A stretch of 62,728 nt of DNA, taken from assembly GCA_013388415.1 (NCBI GenBank), contig JACADU010000169.1, positions 1-62,728 of the forward strand, written 5' to 3'. Below the pieces are notes generated by a model, which saw nothing but the letters and a program-made list of their open reading frames with translations, was not told the origin of the DNA and made no database searches. The position numbers and the translations under genes were made by a program. This DNA comes from Bryobacteraceae bacterium. GTDB lineage: Bacteria; Acidobacteriota; Terriglobia; Bryobacterales; Bryobacteraceae. Below are positions 8,094-16,997 of this stretch, piece after piece. How positions within the stretch are numbered: the first letter of the stretch is position 1; each line of letters begins with the position of its first letter.

Positions 8094-10579
8094 CGGCTGG
8101 GAGCCGTTGGGCGGCCGCGATCGTTCACTGTGGGCCAGGTGATCGTCAGCAGCCGTTTGGCGCGGCTGATGGCGACATAGAACAGGCGGTGCTCTTCGTC
8201 GAGGCGGTTTTCGCGCTGGCTGCGCCAGTTCGGGAACTCGCTGTCGGTCGCGTTGGCGACGAAGACGTTTTCGAACTCGAGGCCCTTGGCCTGATGAACC
8301 GTCAGGACGGGGACCAGATCGGTCTCTCCGGTGTGGCGGTCCAGGTCCGTGCCCAGAGCCGAAAGGTTGAGGACTTCAAGCAGCGCCTGACGGGGCGGCA
8401 GGTTCTTCGCGTCGAGACGGCTGAAGATGCGGCCCAACTCCTCGAGGTGCTCGAGACGGCGGTCGGCGTCCGGATCCTTCTCGTAATGAGGGCGCAGGCC
8501 GGATTCGCTCAGGACGAGCTGATACAGTTCCGGCGGGCGCTCAGTCTCGGCGAGGGCCCGCCAGCGGGCTAAACGGTCCGCTTGAGGCTGGAAGTGTTTG
8601 CCATATTTCCGGACAGCCTCTTCCCGGGCGGCGGCGCCCTCGCGGAGACGTTTCCCAAGGTGCTGGAGCAGTTCGGCGTTCACGCGGACATCGTCCATCG
8701 CCTTGTGGGTGGGTTGCGTTTTCAAGCCGTAATGCGCGGCCAGGTCCGCCAGGCGGTGGCTGGGCAGCCGCACGAGCCGGCGGCTGATGTCGAGCGTGTC
8801 GAACGCGCGGGCTCCGTTCGGCAAGCGAAGGCCGAGAGGCGCCAGCCGGGCCTCGACAATCGGGATGTCGAAGGAGACCAGGTTGTGGCCGGCGAGTACA
8901 TCCTCGCGGAAGAAGTCGAGGAACTCGGCCATGACCTCAGCCTCCGGACGGCCGTGTTCGGCGAGATACTCGTCCGAGTAGCCGTGGATGGCTTCCGATT
9001 CCCCGACGGGGCGCGCGGGCCGAATCAGGGCGTGAAACTCGTCCGAGATCTTGTTCCAGCCGCAGCGGGCGGCGGCGATTTCCACGATCTCGTCCTCGCT
9101 TGGATCGCGGCCCGTCGTTTCCGTGTCAAAGACGACGACCCGCCCCCGGTCGAGGGCGGCGAGCAAGGCTGCGTAGGGTTCGCCGTCGTCGAAGGTCGTG
9201 GAGCGCAGCAGGTCGCATACCCGCAAGCCGGCCTCCCGGGGCGTCTCCCGCAGTTTTCGCAGCGTCGCTTCGCCGATGCCCTTGGGCGGGGTGTCGAGGA
9301 AGCGCTGTGCGGCATTGCCGTCGTTCGGATTCAGCAGGAGCCGCAGGTGGGCAACCGCCGCCTTTACTTCCGCACGCTGGAAAAACTTGAACTCGTCGAC
9401 GCGGACGTGCGGCAGCCGCATCTGTTCGAATACCCGCGAGAGGTCCCGCGCCGTGAAATTCGTGCGCGCGAGCACGGCGCACTCTTTGTAAGGGACTCCC
9501 TGTTCGTCGTGCAGCCGCCGGATCGAGCGCGCGATCCAACGGGCCTCCTCGGTGGGATTGGCGACGGCGCGCAGATCCACCGGCGCGCCTTCCTCCCGCG
9601 CCTCGGCAATCAGCTCCGCTGTCACCGCCCCGCTAAAAGCGCGGATCACGCCAGAGCAGGCGTTCAAAATGGCGCGGGTGGAGCGGTAATTGCGCTTGAG
9701 CCGGACCTCGACCGGCTTGAAACGCTCGCGGTAGTCGGCCATGATTTCCAGCGGCGCGGAACCGCGCCACTCGTAGATCGCCTGGTCGATGTCGCCGAAG
9801 AAGGATAGCTGGCGATGGGCGGCGGCGAGAGCGCGCAGGATCCGGTATTCGGACCGGCTCGTGTCCTGGACCTCATCCACCTGGATGACACTGAACCTGT
9901 CAGCCCACCGCGCAAAAGCGTCTGGGTGCCGCTCCTGAAGATCGAGCGCGCAGCGGACGAGGTCAGAGAAGTCCAGCGCGTGATTCTCGCGCAGCTCGTG
10001 CAGGTACTCCTGGAGCCACTCCTTGAACTGCACGCTCTCCGCCAAGTCGGGCCTGCCGAGATTGGAGGACAACAGCAGATCCACAAAGATGCGCTGCGGC
10101 CCTTTGGGAGGCACATCGTCGTAGCGCGAGAGACGGGCCGCCGCCGCGGCCCTGACCAGCAGGAAATGCCATTGCTCGGCGGATTCCCGGTGCATGCCGA
10201 CTCCCCTGCCGCGCGAGATGCGGGAGAACAGTTCAGCGCAGTCCTCTTCGTCGTAGATCAGGGAGTCGCCATCGATCCCGAGCAGCGTGGACTCGGCTCG
10301 CACCATCTGCGCGCAGAGGGAGTGGAACGTGCCGGAGGTGGCAGCCATCCCGGGTTTGCCAAACCGGGCTGTCAGGCGGTCGCGAATCTCCCTGGCCGCT
10401 TTGTTGGTGAATGACAGGCACAGGATGCGGCGCGGGTCGAGCCCCGCGTCCAGCATTCGTGCGATCCGTTCCGTGAGGACATGAGTTTTGCCCGTGCCAA
10501 CAGGCGCCATCACCAGAACGGGCCGGCCGATGGTCTCGACGGCCAGCTTCTGCTCCGGGTTGAGATAGAATCCGCCCAT
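8072..10579 (-). CDS. UvrD/Rep-family helicase with internal DEDDh (DnaQ-like) 3'-5' exonuclease domain
   Basis: Walker A VMAPVGTGKTHVLTERIARML, QVDEVQDTSRSEYRIL, QAIYEWRGS, VLTVHQAKGLEFENVFV, EEHRLFYVAISRAKRLL; internal VVFDTETTGRDPSEDEIVEIAA...LAGHNLVSFDIPIVEARL...HKAMDDVRVNAELL. Start taken at MGGFYLNPEQK. Confidence 0.88.
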   Translation of the reverse strand: MGGFYLNPEQKLAVETIGRPVLVMAPVGTGKTHVLTERIARMLDAGLDPRRILCLSFTNKAAREIRDRLTARFGKPGMAATSGTFHSLCAQMVRAESTLLGIDGDSLIYDEEDCAELFSRISRGRGVGMHRESAEQWHFLLVRAAAAARLSRYDDVPPKGPQRIFVDLLLSSNLGRPDLAESVQFKEWLQEYLHELRENHALDFSDLVRCALDLQERHPDAFARWADRFSVIQVDEVQDTSRSEYRILRALAAAHRQLSFFGDIDQAIYEWRGSAPLEIMADYRERFKPVEVRLKRNYRSTRAILNACSGVIRAFSGAVTAELIAEAREEGAPVDLRAVANPTEEARWIARSIRRLHDEQGVPYKECAVLARTNFTARDLSRVFEQMRLPHVRVDEFKFFQRAEVKAAVAHLRLLLNPNDGNAAQRFLDTPPKGIGEATLRKLRETPREAGLRVCDLLRSTTFDDGEPYAALLAALDRGRVVVFDTETTGRDPSEDEIVEIAAARCGWNKISDEFHALIRPARPVGESEAIHGYSDEYLAEHGRPEAEVMAEFLDFFREDVLAGHNLVSFDIPIVEARLAPLGLRLPNGARAFDTLDISRRLVRLPSHRLADLAAHYGLKTQPTHKAMDDVRVNAELLQHLGKRLREGAAAREEAVRKYGKHFQPQADRLARWRALAETERPPELYQLVLSESGLRPHYEKDPDADRRLEHLEELGRIFSRLDAKNLPPRQALLEVLNLSALGTDLDRHTGETDLVPVLTVHQAKGLEFENVFVANATDSEFPNWRSQRENRLDEEHRLFYVAISRAKRLLTITWPTVNDRGRPTAPSRYLKLLG

Positions 10580-10598
10580 GCCGCAGTCCTTCGGTAAG

Positions 10599-12005
10599 GT
10601 GACCCGCCGCCAGCTTAGCGCAACGCTGGCGCCCGCCGTGCTTCGATCACAAAGCGCGCGGCGGCCGAACATCCTGTTGCTGCTCTCCGACGATCACACG
10701 GCGGAGTTCACCGGATGTTACGGCAACAACACGATCCGGACGCCGAACATCGACCGTTTCGCGTCGGAAGGCGTGCGGTTCAACCGCATGTTCACCTCAG
10801 CTCCGCAGTGCGTCCCTTCGAGGGTATCGCTGATGACCGGCATCTCGCCGGTAGCGGCGCGGATGGGCAGGTTCAGCGCTCCGCTGCCGGCAAGCGTTCC
10901 GGCGCTTCCGGACTTTCTGCGCAAGGCGGGTTATTACACCGGCGTGTGCCGCAGGAACCATCATCTGGACGGGTCGCCGGGCGGGGCTGTGAGCGGACCG
11001 ATTTACAGGAAGCACGGGCTCTCGACGATGCGGAACCGCTTCGATTTTCTGAACGTCGACCGGCGGCGGGAGATGACGGGCCCGATCGTCGAGGAGTTCT
11101 TCTCGAAGCGGCCGCCCGGCAAGCCGTTCTTCCTCTGGGTGAACTTTGAGGATCCGCACCACCCCTGGGACAGCGGCGCGCTCACGCCGCCGCACGACCG
11201 GGAGGCGCTGAGGGTTCCGAAGTTCCTGCCCGACTTGCCGGGGGTCAGGGAGGACCTGGGGCGGTACTACGACGAAGTTGGCCGGATGGACAGCGAGTTT
11301 CAACTGGTGCTCGACATATTGGAGCGGAAGGGAGAGGCTGAGAATACGCTGGTCGTCTTCATGGGCGACAACGGCTTCCCGTTCCCGCATGGAAAGGGGA
11401 CGTTGTACGATGCCGGCCTGAATGTGCCGTGCGTTGCGCGTTGGCCGGGCGTGATCAGGCCGGGCAGGGTCTCCGATGCGCTGCTCTCTGGCGAAGACGT
11501 CACACCGACATTTCTGGAGGCGGCGGAATTGCCGGTTCCGGAGTCGATGAGCGGGGTCAGCTTCAAGCCGCTGCTGGACGGTTCAAGGACCCGGACGCGC
11601 GACCATGTTTTCGCCGCGCGGCTTACACACGGAGGCCGTCCGTTCAAGGAAGGCACGACCACGCATACATTCGACCTCGCGCGCGCCGTGCGCAACGAGC
11701 GGTACAAGCTGATCTACAACTGCACGCCGCAGATGAAGTACTCGCCGGTCGACAGCTATGTCGAGAAAAGCTGGATCGAAATGGGGGAGGAGCACTACTG
11801 GGGCAGGCTTCCCGCGGCGATGGACCGCGCATACTACGGTCCGCGCCCGGTGTTGGAGCTCTACGACCTGGCGGCCGACCCTGAGGAGTTTGTGAATCTC
11901 GCCGGACGGCCGGAAGTAGCAGCCGTTCAGCGCGAACTCACGGTTGCGATGCAGGAGAAGATGATCCTCGATTGGGACTTCCTGCCCCTGCCGCTCAACG
12001 AGTAG
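10599..12005 (+). CDS. Sulfatase (arylsulfatase family); GTG start at 10599 or ATG at 10578
   Basis: RRPNILLLLSDDHTAEFTGCYGN, sulfatase active-site CVPSR (APQCVPSRVSLMTG), VVFMGDNGFPFPHGKGTLYDAGLNVPCVARWPG; Tat/Sec-like N-terminus TRRQLSATLAPAVL. Confidence 0.85.
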   Translation: MTRRQLSATLAPAVLRSQSARRPNILLLLSDDHTAEFTGCYGNNTIRTPNIDRFASEGVRFNRMFTSAPQCVPSRVSLMTGISPVAARMGRFSAPLPASVPALPDFLRKAGYYTGVCRRNHHLDGSPGGAVSGPIYRKHGLSTMRNRFDFLNVDRRREMTGPIVEEFFSKRPPGKPFFLWVNFEDPHHPWDSGALTPPHDREALRVPKFLPDLPGVREDLGRYYDEVGRMDSEFQLVLDILERKGEAENTLVVFMGDNGFPFPHGKGTLYDAGLNVPCVARWPGVIRPGRVSDALLSGEDVTPTFLEAAELPVPESMSGVSFKPLLDGSRTRTRDHVFAARLTHGGRPFKEGTTTHTFDLARAVRNERYKLIYNCTPQMKYSPVDSYVEKSWIEMGEEHYWGRLPAAMDRAYYGPRPVLELYDLAADPEEFVNLAGRPEVAAVQRELTVAMQEKMILDWDFLPLPLNE

Positions 12006-12062
12006 GCGAAGAGGCGTTTTGTGCTCCTGCCCCGATGCCCCCCTGCGATAAGCTGACGGTGA

Positions 12063-13100
12063 ATGAAGCTTTCGGAACTGGCGCGGCGGCTGAATTGCGA
12101 ATTCCGCGGTGACGGGGGGACCGAGATCCGGGGGGGGGCCGGCATGGAGTACGCCGGCGAGGGGCAAATCACGTTTCTGGCCAATCCGAAATACGCACAC
12201 AAGGTAAAGGGAACAAAGGCGAGCGCCATTATCGCGAGCGCGAAGGCCGGGGAACTGGGTTTGCCGGTGGTGGTGAGCGAGAATCCTTACCTGGACTTCG
12301 CGCGGGCGCTGGCGCTGTTTTACCAGCCGCCAAGGCCGGCGGCTGGGATTCATCCGGCGGCTGTCGTCGCGGCAACCGCCAGGATTGGCGAGGGCGCGTC
12401 CATCGGCGCGGGGTGCTTCGTCGGAGAAAACGTAACAATCGGTAAGCGGGCCGTCTTATACCCGCTTGTGGCCGTCTATGAAGGAGTGGAGATCGGCGAC
12501 GATTTTGTGGCCCACAGCGGGGCGGTCGTGCGCGAATACTGCCGCATCGGAAACCGCGTCATTTTACAGAATGGAGTGATCATCGGCGGCGACGGGTTCG
12601 GGTTCGCGAAACGCGCGGACGGCACGCACGAGAAGATCGTGCAGTCGGGACCGGTAGTGATCGAGGACGATGTCGAGATCCAAACGTTGTCGTCGGTGGA
12701 CCGGGCGACGGTAGGGGAGACGCGGGTGCGCCGCGGGGCGAAGATCGACAGCTTGGTGCAAATCGGGCACGCCTGCGAGGTGGGCGAGGACAACATCATT
12801 TGCGCGCAGACGGGGCTGGCGGGATCGAGCATTCTGAAGAAGGACGTGCTGCTGGCGGGGCAGGTCGGTGTTTCGGGACATTTGACGATTCACGAGGGGG
12901 CGGTCGTCTACGCGCAGAGCGGCATCGGCGGCGATGTGGCGGCGGGCAGCGTGGTGAGCGGGTCGCCGGCGTTCGATGCGGCGGAATGGCGGAGGGCGGT
13001 CACGGCGTTTCAGCGTTTGCCGGAGATGTTGAAGCAGATTCGAAGGCTGGAGAAGCGGGTGGCGGAGTTGGAGCAGCAGCTTCAGGAGAAGACAAAGTGA
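12063..13100 (+). CDS. lpxD: UDP-3-O-acylglucosamine N-acyltransferase
   Basis: MKLSELARRLNCEFRGDG...ITFLANPKYAHKV N-terminal domain, then left-handed beta-helix hexapeptides (ARIGEGASIGAGCFVGENVTIGKRAVLYPLVAVYEGVEIGDDFVAHSGAVV). Confidence 0.92.
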   Translation: MKLSELARRLNCEFRGDGGTEIRGGAGMEYAGEGQITFLANPKYAHKVKGTKASAIIASAKAGELGLPVVVSENPYLDFARALALFYQPPRPAAGIHPAAVVAATARIGEGASIGAGCFVGENVTIGKRAVLYPLVAVYEGVEIGDDFVAHSGAVVREYCRIGNRVILQNGVIIGGDGFGFAKRADGTHEKIVQSGPVVIEDDVEIQTLSSVDRATVGETRVRRGAKIDSLVQIGHACEVGEDNIICAQTGLAGSSILKKDVLLAGQVGVSGHLTIHEGAVVYAQSGIGGDVAAGSVVSGSPAFDAAEWRRAVTAFQRLPEMLKQIRRLEKRVAELEQQLQEKTK

Positions 13101-13885
13101 GCGAGAAAAGACAACCACAGCGGGCGCGGCTGGCGTACGAGAACAGGGAGTTTCTGGAGAGCTGGAACGGGCGCGGGCTGCGGATCCTGTCGGAGTATCT
13201 GGAGCCGCTGGACCGGTTCAGCCGGGCGAAGATCCGGGACACGATCGTGTTTTTCGGTTCGGCTCGCATCGACGAGACAGGGCCAATGGCGAACTATTAC
13301 CACGACGCGCGCGAGCTGGCGAGCCTGATCACGCAGTGGTCGGACGGGCTGGAACCGCCGACCAGAAGATTTGTGGGGTGCACGGGCGGCGGTCCCGGGA
13401 TCATGGAGGCGGCGAACAGAGGCGCCGAGGATGCGGGCGGGAAGTCAATCGGGCTGAATATTGCGTTGCCCTTCGAGCAGTATCCGAATGCGCACATTTC
13501 ACCGGAATTGAACTTCCAGTTTCACTATTTCTTCATGAGGAAGTTCTGGTTTGCATATCTGGCGAAGGCGCTGGTGGTCTTCCCGGGCGGATTTGGGACG
13601 CTGGACGAGTTGTCCGAGCTGCTCACTCTGACGCAGACGCAAAAGCTCGAGAAGCGGATCATGATTATGCTTTACGGGCGGAAGTTCTGGAATGAGGTGC
13701 TAAACTTCGGAGCGCTCGTGCGGTACGGGGTGATTTCCAAAGAGGATCTCGATTTGTTCGAGTATGCCGACGAGCCCGGCGAGGCGCTGTCCAGTTTGAA
13801 GAGATTCCTGGTTGCGAACTACCTGCAACCGCACCAGGTGAGAGCGGTCGAGGAGTTGCCGGATATCGCGAAGAGCCGGATTTAG
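13097..13885 (+). CDS. LOG-family protein (TIGR00730 Rossmann fold, 'lysine decarboxylase'-like)
   Basis: GCTGGGPGIMEAANRGAEDAGGKSIGLNI and PGGFGTLDELSELLTLTQT motifs; GTG start overlaps lpxD stop. Confidence 0.85.
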   Translation: MSEKRQPQRARLAYENREFLESWNGRGLRILSEYLEPLDRFSRAKIRDTIVFFGSARIDETGPMANYYHDARELASLITQWSDGLEPPTRRFVGCTGGGPGIMEAANRGAEDAGGKSIGLNIALPFEQYPNAHISPELNFQFHYFFMRKFWFAYLAKALVVFPGGFGTLDELSELLTLTQTQKLEKRIMIMLYGRKFWNEVLNFGALVRYGVISKEDLDLFEYADEPGEALSSLKRFLVANYLQPHQVRAVEELPDIAKSRI

Positions 13886-13981
13886 GCGGAGCGGCAGGGA
13901 GAGGGGACCCGGCGCGGACCAGGCGGCCCGCCCCCTCGATCGAATGCCGGATTGTTCGGTTAGAGTGAATTAGGACGGAGC

Positions 13982-15982
13982 ATGTCCCGGGATCCCTGGC
14001 GCGACTGGTTGCGCGGTTTCGGCTGGTGGGAAAGATTGTTCCTGCTCGCGCTGGCTCTGGCCGTTGTGGCCCAGACGCTGAACTGGAGCGGGCTGCCAAT
14101 CCTGGCGAGCAGCGTCCTGGCCGGAGTCTTCGGGACGGTGGTGCTCTGGCGTCTGGGGTTGCGGGCGGCGCGGCGGGCGATCTGGAGCCTGAAGAACCGG
14201 CTGATCGTGGCGTTTCTGCTGTTCGCGTTTGTTCCGATCGTTCTGATCGTGGTGCTGGCGGAGGCGGGCGCATGGGCGGTTGCGGGCCAAGTGGGCGCCT
14301 ATATGCTCAACAACGAGTACGAGCGGCGCATCACTTCGCTGAGGGGGAATGCGTTTTCGCTGGCGAGGGCAGCGCCGCAGGCGCGGGCGGAGGCGGTGCG
14401 GCGGGCAGGCTTCATTTACAGGGACCGGTATCCGGGGCTTGAGATCGTCGTCCACGACGAGAACGGGCAGGAGGTGAGGTTTCCGGAAGACTCCACGCTG
14501 GGCGTGCCGCCGAAGAGGCATCCGAACACAGCGGGCGTGCTCATCAAGGACGGCCGTTTTTACTTGTGGGCGCATGCCGGCAACGGGCGCAGCGAGGTGG
14601 TCCTGCTGGCGCCGATCACGCGGAATTACCTGCAAACCATGGTGCCGGGGCTGGGGGACGTGCAACTGACGGCGCTCCGGCTGAATCCCGACGAGTCGCA
14701 CATGCAGGCGCGGCTGCATGCGCCGGTGGAGGGCGAACCGGAGCCTCCGGAAGGTTCGGGGGTCGTGCCGGAGCCGGAGAACATGTTCGATCTGCGGGTG
14801 AAGTGGGGTCTGACGATGCTGGCTTCGATTTGGGAGGATCCGGACCGCACCAGTACGGTGGTGTTGGGGATGGTGACGCGAATCTGGGGCGTGATGCGGG
14901 TGATCTTCAGCCTTCAGCAGACCTCCAGCAACAGCACGGCGCTGGCGACGGTTCTGGCGCTCTGCGCGGTTCTGTTCCTGGTGGTTGAGGTGATCTCGGC
15001 GAATATCGGCTTCAAGCTGACGCGATCCATTACGTCGGCGATGGAGAACCTGTACGAAGGCACGCAGCGCGTGCGGGAGGGGGATCTGAGCCACAGAATC
15101 CCGGTGGAGGGAGACGATCAACTGGCGGAGGTCGGGCGTTCATTCAACGGCATGACGGAGAATCTCGAGCGGCTCATCGCCGCCGAGAAGGAGCAGCAGC
15201 GGCTGCTGGCGGACCTGGAGATCGCGCGCGAGGTGCAGAGCCAGCTCCATCCAAAGCCGTTCGAAGGATTGGGCGACCTGCGGATCGCGACGGTCTGCAC
15301 CGCGGCGCGCGCTGTCTCGGGGGATTATTTCGATTATCAGAAGCTCGACGACCGACATCTGGCGATCGCGATCGGCGACGTTGCGGGCAAGGGGATCAGC
15401 GCGGCGCTGCTGATGGCGACAACACAGTCCGCGATGCGCAGCCTGCTGAGGCACTGCGTCGCGATCACGCAGGCGGCGGCTGCGCCGGGCGGCAGAGTGG
15501 CGCACATAGAGCACGTCTCGCCGGCGCGGCTGGTGGCGGAGCTGAACCAGCAGCTCTATGAATCGACGTCACCGGAGAAGTTCGCGACGTTTTTCTTCGC
15601 GATCTACGACGACGAGAGCGGATCGCTTTCGTACACGAACGCCGGCCATCTGCCGCCGATGCTGATCCGGGGCGGCGAAGTGATTTCGCTGGACACGAAT
15701 GGGATGGTGGTGGGCGCGTTTCCTTTCGCAACCTATGACGAAAGCTCGATCCGGCTGGAGCCCGGGGATCTGCTGGTCTGCTATACGGATGGAATCACCG
15801 AGCCCGAGAATGAGTATGGCGAGATGTACGGCGAGGAGCGGCTCAAGAGACTCCTGCTCGAGAACTGCTCGAAGGGCGCGGAGGAGATCGCGCAGCTCGT
15901 TGTGGAGGATGTCCGGAAGTGGACATCGAGTCCTGATTTGCAGGACGATATGACGATGCTGATCTCGCGAAAGGAGCGCTGA
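13982..15982 (+). CDS. SpoIIE/RsbU-type PP2C serine phosphatase with TM segments and HAMP domain
   Basis: TM helices; HAMP region (RSITSAMENLYEGTQRVREGDLSHRIPVEGDDQLAEVGRSFNGMTENLERL); phosphatase motifs AVSGDYFDYQ, IAIGDVAGKGISAALLMA, TNAGHLPPMLI, LVCYTDGITEPEN. Confidence 0.88.
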   Translation: MSRDPWRDWLRGFGWWERLFLLALALAVVAQTLNWSGLPILASSVLAGVFGTVVLWRLGLRAARRAIWSLKNRLIVAFLLFAFVPIVLIVVLAEAGAWAVAGQVGAYMLNNEYERRITSLRGNAFSLARAAPQARAEAVRRAGFIYRDRYPGLEIVVHDENGQEVRFPEDSTLGVPPKRHPNTAGVLIKDGRFYLWAHAGNGRSEVVLLAPITRNYLQTMVPGLGDVQLTALRLNPDESHMQARLHAPVEGEPEPPEGSGVVPEPENMFDLRVKWGLTMLASIWEDPDRTSTVVLGMVTRIWGVMRVIFSLQQTSSNSTALATVLALCAVLFLVVEVISANIGFKLTRSITSAMENLYEGTQRVREGDLSHRIPVEGDDQLAEVGRSFNGMTENLERLIAAEKEQQRLLADLEIAREVQSQLHPKPFEGLGDLRIATVCTAARAVSGDYFDYQKLDDRHLAIAIGDVAGKGISAALLMATTQSAMRSLLRHCVAITQAAAAPGGRVAHIEHVSPARLVAELNQQLYESTSPEKFATFFFAIYDDESGSLSYTNAGHLPPMLIRGGEVISLDTNGMVVGAFPFATYDESSIRLEPGDLLVCYTDGITEPENEYGEMYGEERLKRLLLENCSKGAEEIAQLVVEDVRKWTSSPDLQDDMTMLISRKER

Positions 15983-15986
15983 GACG

Positions 15987-16997
15987 GTGACGGGACTGCC
16001 GCAGAGGATCGCGCGCCTCGGCGCGCTCATCGTGGCGACTCTGAGCCTCGGCGCGGCCGGGTATGTGCTGGCCGCGGACTATCCGCCGTTCGACGCTATC
16101 TACATGGCGATCATGACAATGACGACGATCGGCTATGGAGAGATCCGGCCGCTGGGCGAGGCGGGGCGTCTGTTCAACATCGTCTATATGCTGCTGAGCG
16201 TGAGCGTCCTGTTCCTGGCGTTCGGGATGCTGACGCAAGGCGTGGTGGAGGCTCAATTTGCGGGATTTTTCGAGAAGCGGCGGACGCGCAAGATGATCGA
16301 ATCATTGAAAGGGCATTACATCGTCTGCGGCTTTGGCCGCGTGGGCCGCGGCGCGGCGGCGGCGCTGCGCGCGGCGGGCATGCAGGTTGTCGTGATGGAC
16401 CGCCGGGATGACCGGGTGGAGTGGGCGATGAAGAACGGCTACATCGGGCTGCTGGGCGATTCGACGCGCGACGAGGTTCTGAAAGAGGCCGGGATTGAGC
16501 GGGCGGCCGGGCTGATCGCGGCCCTGAGCACTGACGCGGACAACCTTTTTGCCGTGATTTCGGCGAAGGCGCTGAACCCGTCGATCCGGGTGGGGGCGCG
16601 GGCGGCCGAGGAGGAGGCGGAGAGGAAAATGCGGCAGGTGGGCGCGGACAGCGTGTTTGCGCCCTACAGCATGACGGGCACCCGGCTGGCGCAATCGTTG
16701 TTGAAACCGCACGTGCACCAGTTTCTCGATTTCGCCACGACGAGTCCGGATCTGAACGTGCGGATCGAGCAGATCCGGGTCGCCGGCGCGAGCGAGCTTG
16801 CCGGGCGGAGCCTGGCGGAGATGCGCTTCCGGAGCGAGATGCAGGTGATTGTGCTGGCGATTCGCCGGGCTGCGGGGGAGATGCTGTTCAATCCGGCGGC
16901 CGACTCCCGCGTGGAGGGCAACGACTATCTGATCGTGATGGGCGAGCCGGAGCCGCTGCGGCGGCTGGAGCTGCGCGCCGGGGGAGGCGCCGGATGA
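15987..16997 (+). CDS. Potassium channel protein with TrkA-N (RCK) domain
   Basis: Pore signature MTMTTIGYGEIRPL, then HYIVCGFGRVGRGAAAALRAAGMQVVVMDR RCK Rossmann domain and TrkA-C. Confidence 0.88.
   Translation: MTGLPQRIARLGALIVATLSLGAAGYVLAADYPPFDAIYMAIMTMTTIGYGEIRPLGEAGRLFNIVYMLLSVSVLFLAFGMLTQGVVEAQFAGFFEKRRTRKMIESLKGHYIVCGFGRVGRGAAAALRAAGMQVVVMDRRDDRVEWAMKNGYIGLLGDSTRDEVLKEAGIERAAGLIAALSTDADNLFAVISAKALNPSIRVGARAAEEEAERKMRQVGADSVFAPYSMTGTRLAQSLLKPHVHQFLDFATTSPDLNVRIEQIRVAGASELAGRSLAEMRFRSEMQVIVLAIRRAAGEMLFNPAADSRVEGNDYLIVMGEPEPLRRLELRAGGGAG

Noticed and set aside
13970-15121. 383-aa minus-strand ORF
   Set aside because: Arg/His/Pro-rich antisense translation of the SpoIIE phosphatase gene.
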